Source of the DNA: [Actinomadura] parvosata subsp. kistnae
GTDB lineage: Bacteria > Actinomycetota > Actinomycetes > Streptosporangiales > Streptosporangiaceae
Direction of reading: 5' to 3'
DNA: 64,000 nt
Assembly (NCBI RefSeq): GCF_900323885.1
Contig: NZ_OOHJ01000022.1
Location: forward strand, 1,364,001 to 1,428,000
A program made the translations under genes and the position numbers. Under the pieces are notes generated by a model. That model saw nothing but the letters and a program-made list of their open reading frames with translations. It made no database searches and was not told where the DNA came from. Below, piece after piece: positions 9,005-18,130 of this stretch (positions are counted from its first letter, which is position 1; the number at the start of each line of letters is the position of its first letter).

Positions 9005-10145
9005 GCCCTCCGTTCCTGGGGGCTTCGCGGAGACGTACCGGCTGCAGCAGGCCCGCTACCCCGAGCAGGGGCCGGGCTGGCAGCCGGTCCACACCGTGTA
9101 CGTGCCGGCCGACCGCTTCTCCGCCCGCACGGTCGCCGAGTGGGGCGAGCGGGCGCTGTCGCTGCTCAAGGCGCACCTGGCGGGCCCCGACGAGGTGGCC
9201 GAGGTGTTCGACGTGCCGTCCGGGCTGGCCGGCGTGGTGCACGAGATGGTCCTGCGCAAGCTGTCGACCGAGCCGGTGGAGGACCTGCGCGTCGACTTCG
9301 AGGACGGCTACGGCGTGCGGCCGGGCCCCGTCGAGGACGGCCACGTGGCGCAGGCCGTCGAGGCGGTCGCCGCGCTGCACGCCGCCGGGGCGCTGCCGCG
9401 CCGCTGGGGGCCGCGGGTGAAGTCGTTCGCCGACGGGGACCCGGCGCGGTCGGTGCGCACGCTCCACCTGTTCCTGGCGGGGGTGGTGGAGCGGGTGGGC
9501 GAGTTGCCCGGCGGGTTCACGGTGACCTTCCCCAAGGTGCTCATGGAGGGCTATCTCGGGCAGTTCGCGCAGGTGCTGGGCGAGCTGGAGGCGGAGCTCG
9601 GGGTCCGGCTGCGGTTCGAGATGCAGGTGGAGGCGCCGCAGACGCTGCCGTTCCTGCGCGGCGACCTGAACGAGTCGCTGGGCGGGCGGCTGGCGGCGGC
9701 GCACTTCGGCGTCTTCGACTACACGGCCGCGCTGGGGCTGCCGCCGCACGAGCAGCGGCTCGACCATCCGGCCTGCGACCACGCGCGGCACGTCATGCAG
9801 ACGGCGTTCGCGGGCACGGGGGTGGAGCTGTCGGACGGGTCGCTGGCCGCCGCGCCCGCCTCCGATCGCGCGGGCGACGTGCACGGGCTGTGGCGGCGGC
9901 ACGCCGAGCTGGTCCGCCACTCGTTGCGGCACGGCTTCTACCAGGGCTGGGACATGCATCCGTCGCACCTGGTGAGCCGGTTCGCCACCGTCTACGCCTT
10001 CCACCTGGCGCGCTACGACTCCTACCGGGAGCGGGTGCTGGCCTGGGAGGAGCGGCGCTCGGCCGGGGGCGGCGTGATGGACGAGCCGGCCACGATCCGC
10101 ACCCTGGCCGCGGCCCTGCGCCGCGCGGACGCCGCCCTGCCGTGA
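8988..10145 (+). CDS. Aldolase/citrate-lyase-like TIM-barrel protein
   Basis: A 385-residue protein that I place with HpcH/HpaI-type or related aldolase-fold proteins. Supporting features are DLRVDFEDGYG (acidic metal site on a barrel strand), RVKSF, LRFEMQVEAPQTL (the conserved Glu strand) and HFGVFDYTAALG. The substrate is unknown. The GTG start overlaps the last 17 bases of the reductase gene, with GGAGG ten bases ahead, so translation is probably coupled. It is the last gene of the operon that starts at 2795. Confidence 0.7.
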   Translation: MPSVPEPSVPGGFAETYRLQQARYPEQGPGWQPVHTVYVPADRFSARTVAEWGERALSLLKAHLAGPDEVAEVFDVPSGLAGVVHEMVLRKLSTEPVEDLRVDFEDGYGVRPGPVEDGHVAQAVEAVAALHAAGALPRRWGPRVKSFADGDPARSVRTLHLFLAGVVERVGELPGGFTVTFPKVLMEGYLGQFAQVLGELEAELGVRLRFEMQVEAPQTLPFLRGDLNESLGGRLAAAHFGVFDYTAALGLPPHEQRLDHPACDHARHVMQTAFAGTGVELSDGSLAAAPASDRAGDVHGLWRRHAELVRHSLRHGFYQGWDMHPSHLVSRFATVYAFHLARYDSYRERVLAWEERRSAGGGVMDEPATIRTLAAALRRADAALP

Positions 10146-10152
10146 CGCGCGC

Positions 10153-10833
10153 TCAGTCGCGTTCGACGAGGGCGCGCCACTGGCGGACCAGGCGCCACTC
10201 GACCGGGTCCGACCAGCTCGCCCGCACCGCCGAGCCGACGTGGAAGGCGCGGATGCCGTAGTCGAGCAGGGCCGGCACGTGCGCGGGCCGCAGGCCGCCG
10301 CCGGCGAGCACGATGGAGCCGTCGCCGGCGTCGGCGCGCGCCTTCAGCACGGGCAGGCCGTCGCCGACGCCGGTGGGCGCGCCGGAGGTGAGCACGGTGG
10401 CGAGGTTCGGCAGCAGCCGCACGGCCCGCCAGGCGGCCTGGACGTCGGCGGCGTGGTCCACGGCGCGGTGGAACGTCCACGGCAGCGGCGAGACCGCGTG
10501 GATGAGCGCCTCCGTGGCGGTCAGGTCCACCGCCCCCGCACCATCGAGGAAGCCGAAGACGAACCCGGCCGCACCCGCCTGCTTCAGCTCCTTGGCGTCG
10601 CGGCTGAGCCGCTCGACGACGTCGGGGTCGGCGGCGAAGCCGGCGTCGCAGCGCAGCATCACCATCTGGGGCAGGGGGCACTCGGCGGCGATGGCGGCGA
10701 CCGTCTCCGGTGCGGGCGTCAGCCCGTCGGCCGCCATGTCTGCCACGATCTCCAGGCGGTCGGCTCCGCCCTGTTCGGCGGCCACGGCGTCGCGCACGTC
10801 GAGCGCGATCACCTCGAGCAGGGATCCGGTCAT
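10153..10833 (-). CDS. cutC: CutC-family protein
   Basis: TIM-barrel protein of the CutC family, 226 residues, the usual length. Typical segments are LLEVIALDVRDAVAAEQGGADRLE at the N-terminus (seen in part), FVFGFLD, TFHRAVDH and VLTSGAP, then GGGLRP. The family was linked to copper handling, but that role is not certain. I chose ATG 10833: a TATAAC hexamer lies nine bases before it and no ribosome site is present, so the transcript is probably leaderless or nearly so. The in-frame extension to 10893 contains this promoter and is unlikely to be coding. It converges with the aldolase-like gene with seven bases between stops. Confidence 0.88.
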   Translation of the reverse strand: MTGSLLEVIALDVRDAVAAEQGGADRLEIVADMAADGLTPAPETVAAIAAECPLPQMVMLRCDAGFAADPDVVERLSRDAKELKQAGAAGFVFGFLDGAGAVDLTATEALIHAVSPLPWTFHRAVDHAADVQAAWRAVRLLPNLATVLTSGAPTGVGDGLPVLKARADAGDGSIVLAGGGLRPAHVPALLDYGIRAFHVGSAVRASWSDPVEWRLVRQWRALVERD

Positions 10834-10932
10834 GCAGGAGAGGTTATATGGCGCTTTGCGCACTTGTGCCAGAGAGTTGACCTCAGCACGCACCCCGGAC
10901 GGGGAACGACCGGCCCGCGGAACGCCCGGCGA

Positions 10933-12150
10933 TCACGGGGCGCGCACCAGCCCGACGCCCCGGTCGGCCACGTCCACGCCGGAGGCCAGGGGGCTGACCA
11001 CCGCACCGGCCAGCAGGCGCGCGACGACGGTGGACGCGCTCGCCGGCAGCGGCGACCTCATCACCTCCTCCCACCACAGCGCCGCCACGCCCGCGACGTG
11101 CGGCGTGGCCATGCTCGTGCCGCTCAGCGAACGCAGGCCGCCCCCGTTCCGCGCCGAGACCACGCCCACGCCGGGCGCGCTGATCTGCGGGAAGGTGTTG
11201 GAGAACGGCGCCACGACCAGCCCGTTGCCCGTGGGCGACTGCGCCAGCGCGCCCACCGCGATGACGCCCTCCGCCGCGGCCGGCAGCGACACGGCGATCT
11301 CGAAGTCCGGCCCGTTCTGCCGCTCGCTCTCGTTCCCCGCCGCCGCCACGACCACGGTGCCGGGCCCGACCGCCGAGCGCGCCGCCACCATCCGCATGAG
11401 CGCGTCGAAGAGCCGCAGGTTCGCCCGGTACGCCTCCAGCGCCAGCGACGTGGCGAACCTGGGCTGCCGCCCCATGTCGGTCAGCCGCTGCACCATGCCG
11501 GGGAAGTCGAACCCCAGGGACATCGAGATCACCTGGGCGCCCTGGTGCAGCGCCCACTCCAGGCCGCGCAGCAGCGCTTCGGTGTCGCCGCTCCCGTCGT
11601 CGGCGAGCACCTTGCCGATCAGCGCCCGGGTCACGCCCGGGGCGACGCCGATGCGCGTGCCCTCGACCGCCCGGCCGAAGATCGTGCCCGCGCAGTGCGT
11701 GCCGTGCCCCTGCTTGTCGCCCACGCCCGAGCCGCTGAAGTCCTCCTGGATGAGGGTTACCCCGGTGAAGGCGGGGTGGGCGGAGTCGATGCCGGTGTCG
11801 AGGACGGCCACGATCGTGTCCGCTCCCGTCCTCGTCGTGACGTCGGCGCCCACGGCCTTGACACCCCACGTCGCCGCGGCGGCGGCCGCTTCGGCCTCCG
11901 CCCGCCCGTCGGCCGCGTCCTCGATCGGCTGGACGAGCGTGGTGGGCATGACCGGCGCCACCGCCCGTACCTCCGGATCGCGTGCGACGTCGCGCAGCTC
12001 GTGCTTGCTGAGCTCGGCCACCTCCACGTGCGGCTCGCTGCCGGCGGCCGGCGCCTGCGGCGGCACGGGGCCGCCCGCCCGCGCCGACTCCAGCGGACTC
12101 GCCGTGCGCACGCCGCTCATGTCGCGCAGCACGCTGTATCTCTCACCCAT
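10933..12150 (-). CDS. Subtilisin-like serine protease (S8), no signal peptide
   Basis: A 405-residue S8 peptidase with an intact catalytic set: Asp118 in VAVLDTGID, His152 in GHGTHCAGT, oxyanion Asn273 in AAGNES and Ser346 in SGTSMATPHVAG. Residues 1-95 form a proline- and alanine-rich lead that may be an inhibitory region. There is no signal peptide or membrane segment, so the enzyme probably stays in the cytosol, which is unusual for a subtilase and fits an effector that cuts internal or modified targets. GGGGAGGAG precedes the ATG. It is the last gene of the leftward peptide-YcaO-NACHT-protease run, 98 bases behind the NACHT gene. Confidence 0.9.
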   Translation of the reverse strand: MGERYSVLRDMSGVRTASPLESARAGGPVPPQAPAAGSEPHVEVAELSKHELRDVARDPEVRAVAPVMPTTLVQPIEDAADGRAEAEAAAAAATWGVKAVGADVTTRTGADTIVAVLDTGIDSAHPAFTGVTLIQEDFSGSGVGDKQGHGTHCAGTIFGRAVEGTRIGVAPGVTRALIGKVLADDGSGDTEALLRGLEWALHQGAQVISMSLGFDFPGMVQRLTDMGRQPRFATSLALEAYRANLRLFDALMRMVAARSAVGPGTVVVAAAGNESERQNGPDFEIAVSLPAAAEGVIAVGALAQSPTGNGLVVAPFSNTFPQISAPGVGVVSARNGGGLRSLSGTSMATPHVAGVAALWWEEVMRSPLPASASTVVARLLAGAVVSPLASGVDVADRGVGLVRAP

Positions 12151-12248
12151 GGCCTTCTCCTCCCCTCGGTCCTCCGGCCCCCTCGGGAACAGTGCCCTGG
12201 CCGGTTCCACCGGCGGCCAAGCCGCGGTGAAATGCCCCCCAACAGGGC

Positions 12249-14390
12249 TCAGGCGAGCGGTACCGGCTCCCGGTGCCGATGCTTCTTCTCCGCGAGCTGG
12301 CGGGCCAGGTGCTCCTGCAGCTCGACGTGCCGGAACTGGTAGTACGGCCCCTCCGTACGCAGCAGGCCGAGGCGGTGCGCGTCGTCCAGGAAGTTCATCG
12401 CCCGCAGCGGCAGGCTGCCCCTGGTGGCCAGGCGCGGCACGGTGAGGTTGTAGGCCAGCCAGGCGTGGTGGCGGCCCACCAGCAGCCCGATCAGCACGCC
12501 CACCAGGCCGCACGCGAGGCCCACAGGGAAGCTGAGCCCCGTCCCCCACACGACGAACGCCCCGATGACGCCGACCGCGAGCCCGCCGGCGATCCTGATG
12601 GCCGTCAGGTTGCGGTCGGCCAGCCAGGTCGAGCGCGGAGAGCGCGCGCTGGCGTCCGTGGCCGGCCGCTCGACCCACTGGACCAGGCTGAGCACGACGA
12701 CGAACCCGATGCCCGACAGCAGCCCGACCTGTCTCGCGGCCGTCATGCCCATGTGCGGGTCCCGCAGCAGCGTGCCCGTCAGCCACCCGATGACCGCGCC
12801 CAGGACGCCGACGAGGATCCCCGCGGGCAGCGCCTTGACCAGGCCGAGGATCATGCCACGCAGATGGAAGTCCGCGTGCCCCGGCGCCTCCCTGAACCAG
12901 GAGCCGGTCGTGAGCACGATCAGCAGCATCGACAGCACGCCGAACCCCACGCCGACGACCGGGACGCCGCCCAGGACGGCGCAGACCAGGGCCACCACGG
13001 CCCCGACCGCGATGCCGCTGCCCCACCGCACCGGCCAGGTGGAGATGTGGCGGGCCAGGTGCCACCACGCCAGGTCCCGCGTGTCCACCTCGCTCGCGGA
13101 CAGCTCGCGGCACAGGTACGTCAGCCAGCGGTCCACCTGCTCCGGCGTCCACGCGTGCTGCGGGCGGAAGGGCTGCGCGGGGCCGTCGGCCGGTGGGCGG
13201 GCGCTGACCAGGGCGGGGATGAGCTCGTCGCACAGGTGGTCGTGCAGCTCGGCGGCGCTGCCCTTCCCGTACTCCAGCAGCGGCGCCGGATCGGCGCGGG
13301 TGGCGATGTAGGTCACGCGGACCAGCCACAGCCCCAGGGACGTCGAGGTCACCTGGGCCAGGGCGGGGGCGGCGCCCGTGCGCAGCGCGTGCAGCACCTG
13401 CGACCAGGCGGGACGCGGCACCGGGGGCAGGCACGCCTCCAGGTAGTCGGCCGCGGCGACGGCGTCCATGGGTTGCGGCTCGATGACCGCCGACGCCGTC
13501 AGGACGTCGCCGAGCTCGTCGACCGACTCGGCGAACTGCTCCGTGCGGCAGGTGAGGATGAGCTCGTCGTTCTCGCACAGGGAACGGTTCAGCGCGCGCA
13601 GCATGTCGGTACGGGCGTGGTCGGGCAACTCGTCCAGGCCGTCGATGACGGGCAGCAGCTCGCCGCGGGCCGCCAGCGCCTCGGGGATGCCGGGGCCGAG
13701 CGCCTCCGCGCGCAACGCGGGATAGTCCATCGCCAGGAACGCGGCCAGCCAGTCCTGCAGCCGCGGGTGGACCCGCTCGTCCCAGCGGGCGGCCGAGACG
13801 AGCACCGGGACGCGCTCGCCCGGCTCCCGGGTGCGCAGCAGTTCGAGGAGCAGTTGCACGGCCAGGGTCGTCTTCCCGGTGCCCGGCCCGCCCAGGATGA
13901 CCAGCCGCCGGCAGGGCAGGGCCCGGAACCCGCACGCCATGTCCTTGATGTGCATCGGCAGGCCGGGGAAGGCGACGGCGCCCTTGGCGATGATCCCCGG
14001 ATGGTCGACGAGCTCGCGCCGTTCCGTGGACCGCCAGGGCAGCGGCATCGGTTCCGGGTCGCCCAGCGAGCGCAGGACCGTCTCCTCGCGCCACTGCTCG
14101 GACACCAGGCCGGCGAGAATGTCCTTCGCGGTGTCGATGTCGGCGGAGGTGGGAGCGCGGGCCGGCGCGCGGTGCTCGCGCCACCAGGACAGGAGCTGGC
14201 GCACGCCGCTGCCGAGCGTGACCACGCTGGTGACCGTCGCCACGAACGTGGCGAATCCCACCACTAGCCCGTTCTGAGCGGACAAGCGTCCCGAGACGGC
14301 GAGAAGTCCGACGCCCATGGCGAGAAGCAGGAGACCCCAGAAGAGCACCCCGACCGCGCGCGACTTCCGGTGCGCATATTGTCCAGACAT
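12249..14390 (-). CDS. Membrane-anchored NACHT/STAND-type NTPase
   Basis: A 713-residue signalling NTPase. Two membrane segments lie near residues 12-32 and 42-62, a linker follows, and the NACHT-type domain has Walker A GGPGTGKTT (167-175) and Walker B LLPVIDGLDELP (245-256), the latter with the acidic DxxDE pattern typical of NACHT. TCRTEQF after it fits sensor 1. From about residue 450 to 660 there are several more membrane segments, then a soluble tail with HLARQLAEKKHRHRE. The C-terminus is membranous rather than a repeat sensor, so the stimulus may be membrane-linked. ATG 14390 is chosen over upstream in-frame starts because a weak GGA lies ahead. Neighbours are a YcaO enzyme and a subtilase on the same strand. 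Confidence 0.82.
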   Translation of the reverse strand: MSGQYAHRKSRAVGVLFWGLLLLAMGVGLLAVSGRLSAQNGLVVGFATFVATVTSVVTLGSGVRQLLSWWREHRAPARAPTSADIDTAKDILAGLVSEQWREETVLRSLGDPEPMPLPWRSTERRELVDHPGIIAKGAVAFPGLPMHIKDMACGFRALPCRRLVILGGPGTGKTTLAVQLLLELLRTREPGERVPVLVSAARWDERVHPRLQDWLAAFLAMDYPALRAEALGPGIPEALAARGELLPVIDGLDELPDHARTDMLRALNRSLCENDELILTCRTEQFAESVDELGDVLTASAVIEPQPMDAVAAADYLEACLPPVPRPAWSQVLHALRTGAAPALAQVTSTSLGLWLVRVTYIATRADPAPLLEYGKGSAAELHDHLCDELIPALVSARPPADGPAQPFRPQHAWTPEQVDRWLTYLCRELSASEVDTRDLAWWHLARHISTWPVRWGSGIAVGAVVALVCAVLGGVPVVGVGFGVLSMLLIVLTTGSWFREAPGHADFHLRGMILGLVKALPAGILVGVLGAVIGWLTGTLLRDPHMGMTAARQVGLLSGIGFVVVLSLVQWVERPATDASARSPRSTWLADRNLTAIRIAGGLAVGVIGAFVVWGTGLSFPVGLACGLVGVLIGLLVGRHHAWLAYNLTVPRLATRGSLPLRAMNFLDDAHRLGLLRTEGPYYQFRHVELQEHLARQLAEKKHRHREPVPLA

Positions 14391-14504
14391 AATTCCAGTA
14401 TGTGAAGAATGGCCCCCCAGAAAGGGTCGGCACATGCACGCCTGCGGCAAAACCGGTCCCCGTCGTCCAGTGGAACGCCAAGCGTGCGACAGCGATCCGG
14501 AAAC

Positions 14505-15761
14505 TCACCGGACCGCCCGGGACGCCCTCGGCCCGGGAACGACGAGATTTCCGTCGGTAATGAGCATGAAACGCTCCAGGCCCGGCACCATGACGTGCAC
14601 GGCGACCACGCACCCCGGCACGGCCCGCACCGTCCGCGCGTAGACCCGCAACCCCCGCGCCGCCAGCATCGCGCACACCGCCCGTAGCTGCGCCCCGGGC
14701 GCCGCCATCACCGGCCCGCCGTCGGGGAGGGGCACCACGCGCCCCCGGCGCAGCACCTCGGTGAGCTCGAACCGCCCGCAGGCCGCCAGGGCGGGGTAGG
14801 CGGCCGGCGCCGCCTGATCGCCGCGTGAGCCCCCTCCTAGCTCCTCGCCCAGGGTGGTCTGGACGAGCTCGGTGAGGGCGCGCCAGGCGGCATGGGCGGG
14901 GCTCAGGGAGGTGCCGGTGCCGCGCCGGTGCGGGCGGCCGCAGGCGGGGGCCGTGTACGCCAGCATGCTCGGCGCCCCGAGGTCGGTGGTGATGTCCAGC
15001 AGGTGCACCGGGGATCCGGTCAGTTCCGCCGCCACCGCGTACGCCCTGGCGGCGGGCCCCGGCAGCGTCCCGGGGTCGACGAGCCTGGGCCGGAACGGGC
15101 GCCCGCACAGGAAGGCCCGGACCAGCAGCAGGGACAGGGCGTCGCGCTCGATCGTCTCGTTGAGTGCGTGCAGCACCGCCTCGGCGGCGGTGACGCCGAC
15201 GGCCGAGCCGCTGTTGCAGCTGTACCGCATGAGGTGGGTGTAGTCGCTGTCGTCGCCGGCCCGCTCGCGCAGCGGCGCGGCCCCGGCCTCCAGGTACCAG
15301 GGCGCGGACAGGAACAGCGGCACGAGAGCGTCGTCCCCGCCGTCGAGGGCGCGGTATCGCCGGCAGGCCATCCGCCGTCCGGGCATGGGGGCCAGCAGCG
15401 GGGCGCAGGCGTCCGCGCGCAGCGGACCGGCGGCGAGCGCGGCCGGAGCGGCGGGCTCCACGGCGTCCGGGTCGAAGCAGGCGGGGCCGGTCAGGTGGTG
15501 CTCGATGGCCTCGAACAGCGCGCCGAGGCGGGCCTCGTCGAGGGCGCCCTTGCCCATCCCGGACGCGACCGGCGCCGAGCCCGTCCCGTCGAGCAGCCCG
15601 CACCACCAGGCGGCCGGATCACGGCCGCCGCCCACGTCCACGAGCCGCGCCCGCAGGCCCAGCGCGGCGAGTGCCGCCACCGAGCGCCGGCCGGCCTCGG
15701 CGAGCGGCACCTCCCGCTCCACCGGGCAGCGCGCGCGGCGGGCTGGTCTACCCCTCCTCAT
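14505..15761 (-). CDS. YcaO-domain enzyme
   Basis: ATP-dependent backbone-modifying enzyme of the YcaO family, 418 residues. ATP/Mg motifs are visible: SGMGKGALDEARLGALFEAIEHH (67-89 region), SGSAVGVTAAEAVLHALNETIERD (184-207 region) and a later GTGTSLSP...ALTELVQT. YcaO proteins phosphorylate an amide oxygen of a peptide and so make azolines, thioamides or amidines. No E1-like partner, dehydrogenase or TfuA is nearby, and the C-terminus lacks the PxPxP tail common in azoline makers. The start codon lies inside the end of the 40-codon peptide gene (14-base overlap), so the peptide is the best substrate candidate. The NACHT gene follows after 114 bases. Confidence 0.88.
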   Translation of the reverse strand: MRRGRPARRARCPVEREVPLAEAGRRSVAALAALGLRARLVDVGGGRDPAAWWCGLLDGTGSAPVASGMGKGALDEARLGALFEAIEHHLTGPACFDPDAVEPAAPAALAAGPLRADACAPLLAPMPGRRMACRRYRALDGGDDALVPLFLSAPWYLEAGAAPLRERAGDDSDYTHLMRYSCNSGSAVGVTAAEAVLHALNETIERDALSLLLVRAFLCGRPFRPRLVDPGTLPGPAARAYAVAAELTGSPVHLLDITTDLGAPSMLAYTAPACGRPHRRGTGTSLSPAHAAWRALTELVQTTLGEELGGGSRGDQAAPAAYPALAACGRFELTEVLRRGRVVPLPDGGPVMAAPGAQLRAVCAMLAARGLRVYARTVRAVPGCVVAVHVMVPGLERFMLITDGNLVVPGPRASRAVR

Positions 15762-15870
15762 CCCCGGCCGCGGCCGTCAGCTCCTCCAGGCGGGCGAGCT
15801 CGGCCTCGGTGAGGTGCTGATCGCACCGGTCGAGGGAGGCGACGGAGACGTAGTCGACGACGTTTCCCAT
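15748..15870 (-). CDS. 40-residue peptide, candidate YcaO substrate (RiPP-like precursor)
   Basis: A short gene that standard ORF calling misses. It has a strong ribosome site (GGAGAAAGGGGAG) 5-8 bases before ATG 15870 and ends at TAG 15748, overlapping the YcaO start by 14 bases, which implies coupled translation. The peptide begins MGNVVDYVSV, continues with SLDRCDQ (the only Cys, plus Ser and Gln), has a helical leucine/glutamate-rich second half (LTEAELARLEEL) and ends AAAGDEEG. It is not Cys/Ser/Thr-rich at the C-terminus as azole RiPPs are, so a single modification around the Cys or a role as a signalling tag is as likely as a toxin. Coding status is strongly supported by the ribosome site and overlap; function is inference. 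Confidence 0.72.
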   Translation of the reverse strand: MGNVVDYVSVASLDRCDQHLTEAELARLEELTAAAGDEEG

Positions 15871-16075
15871 GAGGCTCCCCTTTCTCCTCGCTTCTCACGG
15901 TAGCCAGGCCGGGCCGGAGGACCAGAAAGGAATGAATAAGCCATTCCCACGATATTTTTAACCACCGAAAAATGCGGCAACAAGCGGTCAATTACCTGCC
16001 GGACAACTGGACGGCGACGGAAAGCGACGCACACATTCGAAAGGAGAGGCCTGCTTCGGAAGAGAACGGCTGGCG
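15871..16075. promoter_or_regulatory. Divergent AT-richer promoter region
   Basis: This 205-base gap separates the leftward peptide-YcaO run and the rightward protease-nuclease pair. Its centre (15930-15995) is clearly AT-richer than the surroundings, with ATATTTTTAACCACCGAAAA at 15952-15971, and may hold both promoters. I see no perfect palindrome. Confidence 0.5.
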
Positions 16076-18130
16076 ATGATGGAAATATCGACGGAAGTCG
16101 GCGAGAGCAGGGTGCGGCAGACCAGGGCCGCCGCCGAGCGGTACCGCTGGAGCGGCTCCGAACGCGACGAGGCGTGGCGCAGGCGCGAGCGGGGCGAGGC
16201 GTTCCCCGACTCCCCGGAGATGCTGGCCGCCCGCACCGCCCGCCTCATCCAGCGCAACGGGCTGCCCGTCGAGGCGGCGCTGGAGGCGACCAGAACTGAC
16301 GCCCTCGACCAGCCCCAGATGTACGAGCGCATCCTCGGGGTGGCCAAGGACCTGCAGTCGTGGAGCTTCCTGCCCCGAGGCGCGCGGGCCGCGCGGACGG
16401 TCGCCCGGATCTGCGTCGCCGAGAACGGCCGCGAGATCCCGATCGGCACCGGTTTCCTGGTCTCGCCCAGGCTGCTGCTCACCAACCATCACGTGCTGCC
16501 CGACGCCACGGCGGCGGCTTCGGTGATCGTGGAGTTCGACGCCCAGGTCACCGTGGACAACACTCCTGAGGTCTCGCGGCGGTTCGTCCTGGCTCCCGAG
16601 GTGTTCTTCGTGGCCGACAGCGCCCTCGACTTCGCCCTCGTGCTCGTCCGCCCCGACGCCGACGGCCGCCAGGCCGGCGACACGTTCGGCTGGAACCGGC
16701 TCAGCGTCCAAACCGGCAAGCTGGTCATCGGCGAGCCGGTCAACATCATCGGGCATCCCAGCGGCCGGCTGAAGGAGATCTCCATCCGGGAGAACCGGCT
16801 GGAGGCGCGCCTGGACGAGTTCCTCCACTACCAGACCGACACCGAGCCGGGGAACTCCGGCTCCCCGGTCTACAACGACCAGTGGGAGGTCACGGCCCTG
16901 CACCACAGCGGCGTGCCGAGGACGGACGACCAGGGACGCATCCTGCGCCGCGACGGCCAGCCCTGGCGCGAGGGGGACGGTGACGACGCCGTCGACTGGG
17001 TCTCCAACGAGGGCGTGCGGATCAGCGTCATCCTCAAGCACCTGGCCGCCCTGCCCCTCGACGAGGCCCGGCGCGCCTGTCTGACGGAGATGGGGCCGGA
17101 GTCCGGGCTCGGGGCCGTCACCGTCCCGCCGCCCGCCCCTCCGATGGACGAGCGGCCGGCCGTCGAGCCGGGCCCGCTCGCCACGACCCCGCGCACGGGC
17201 CTGCCCGCCGCCCCCGGCGCGTTCGGCGGGTCCAGGCATGTGGTCTTCCTGCACGGCCGCGGCCAGGAGGAGGGCGTCCCCGAGGTGTTGCGCCGGAACT
17301 GGGCCGCCGGGCTGAACGGCGGGCTCACCCGGGCGGGGCTGCCCACGATCGAGCCGGCCGACGTCTGCTTCCCCTACTACGCGCACCGGCTGCTCCAGGC
17401 CATGCGGCCGGTGGAGGCCCTGCCTCACCCGCCGCACGGGGCCGTCGAGGCGGTGGCGCCGGCTCCCGGCTCCACCCGGCGGCTGTACGAGCAGCTGATC
17501 GTCGAGGCGGCGGGGCGGGCCGGCCTGCCGGGGGCGGGCCCGGGCAGCGCCGAAGGGCTGGGCGACTCCGTGCGGCGCGGCCTGAACTGGCTGGCCGACA
17601 CCACCGACCTCGATCGCCTGTTCATCGCCGCCGTCTTCGCGGACGTCGCCGCCTACCTCGACGACCAGGGGGTGCGCGAGGCCGTCGTGGACTGCGTGCT
17701 CGGGGAGATGCCGCAGACCGGCCGGCTGGTGCTGGTCAGCCACAGCCTCGGCACCGTGGTGGCCATGGACCTGCTCACCCGGCTGGACCCGGCGGTGGAG
17801 GTGGAGCTGCTCGTCACCGCCGGCAGCCCGCTCGGTCTCGACGGCGTGCACCGGCGCCTGCTCACCGGCGGGCCCCGCCGGCCCGGCCGGGTGACGCGCT
17901 GGTTCAACGCCTGGTGCCCCATCGACCCGGTCGCCCTCGGCTGCCCGCTCGGCGACCGCTGGACGGACGGCCCCGAAGAGGTCGCCGTCGCCAACCCGGT
18001 GGGCCAGGCCCACGACATCGACGAATATCTCGCCCACCCCGAGGTGGCCCAGCCGATCGGGGCCGCGCTGCACGCGGCGGCTCCGGTGGCGGGCGCCGGG
18101 TCGGCGGCGTACGGAGGCGCGACGCCATGA
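16076..18130 (+). CDS. Trypsin-like protease fused to an alpha/beta hydrolase
   Basis: A 684-residue two-enzyme fusion. Residues 1-100 are charged and helical. A V8/trypsin-like domain follows with His in LLLTNHHVLP (138/139), Asp185 in DFALV and Ser261 in EPGNSGSPV. After a proline-rich linker (345-385) comes an alpha/beta hydrolase: HVVFLHGRGQ (388-397), nucleophile elbow VSHSLGT with Ser557, then CPIDPVA and QAHDIDEY as likely acid and His. The first elbow residue is Ser rather than Gly. No signal peptide is present. Proteases of this kind activate effectors in actinobacterial conflict systems; that role is inferred. The nuclease gene starts in the stop codon (ATGA). Confidence 0.85.
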   Translation: MMEISTEVGESRVRQTRAAAERYRWSGSERDEAWRRRERGEAFPDSPEMLAARTARLIQRNGLPVEAALEATRTDALDQPQMYERILGVAKDLQSWSFLPRGARAARTVARICVAENGREIPIGTGFLVSPRLLLTNHHVLPDATAAASVIVEFDAQVTVDNTPEVSRRFVLAPEVFFVADSALDFALVLVRPDADGRQAGDTFGWNRLSVQTGKLVIGEPVNIIGHPSGRLKEISIRENRLEARLDEFLHYQTDTEPGNSGSPVYNDQWEVTALHHSGVPRTDDQGRILRRDGQPWREGDGDDAVDWVSNEGVRISVILKHLAALPLDEARRACLTEMGPESGLGAVTVPPPAPPMDERPAVEPGPLATTPRTGLPAAPGAFGGSRHVVFLHGRGQEEGVPEVLRRNWAAGLNGGLTRAGLPTIEPADVCFPYYAHRLLQAMRPVEALPHPPHGAVEAVAPAPGSTRRLYEQLIVEAAGRAGLPGAGPGSAEGLGDSVRRGLNWLADTTDLDRLFIAAVFADVAAYLDDQGVREAVVDCVLGEMPQTGRLVLVSHSLGTVVAMDLLTRLDPAVEVELLVTAGSPLGLDGVHRRLLTGGPRRPGRVTRWFNAWCPIDPVALGCPLGDRWTDGPEEVAVANPVGQAHDIDEYLAHPEVAQPIGAALHAAAPVAGAGSAAYGGATP

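Noticed and set aside
10933..15606. A 1557-codon open frame on the minus strand
   Set aside because: Only its last 405 codons (the subtilase) are real. The rest is the shadow of the YcaO and NACHT genes, which have clear motifs in other frames.
15748..15870. Calling the 40-residue peptide a lanthipeptide or thiopeptide precursor
   Set aside because: It has a single Cys and few Ser/Thr, and its C-terminus is acidic, so those classes do not fit; only a general YcaO substrate is proposed.
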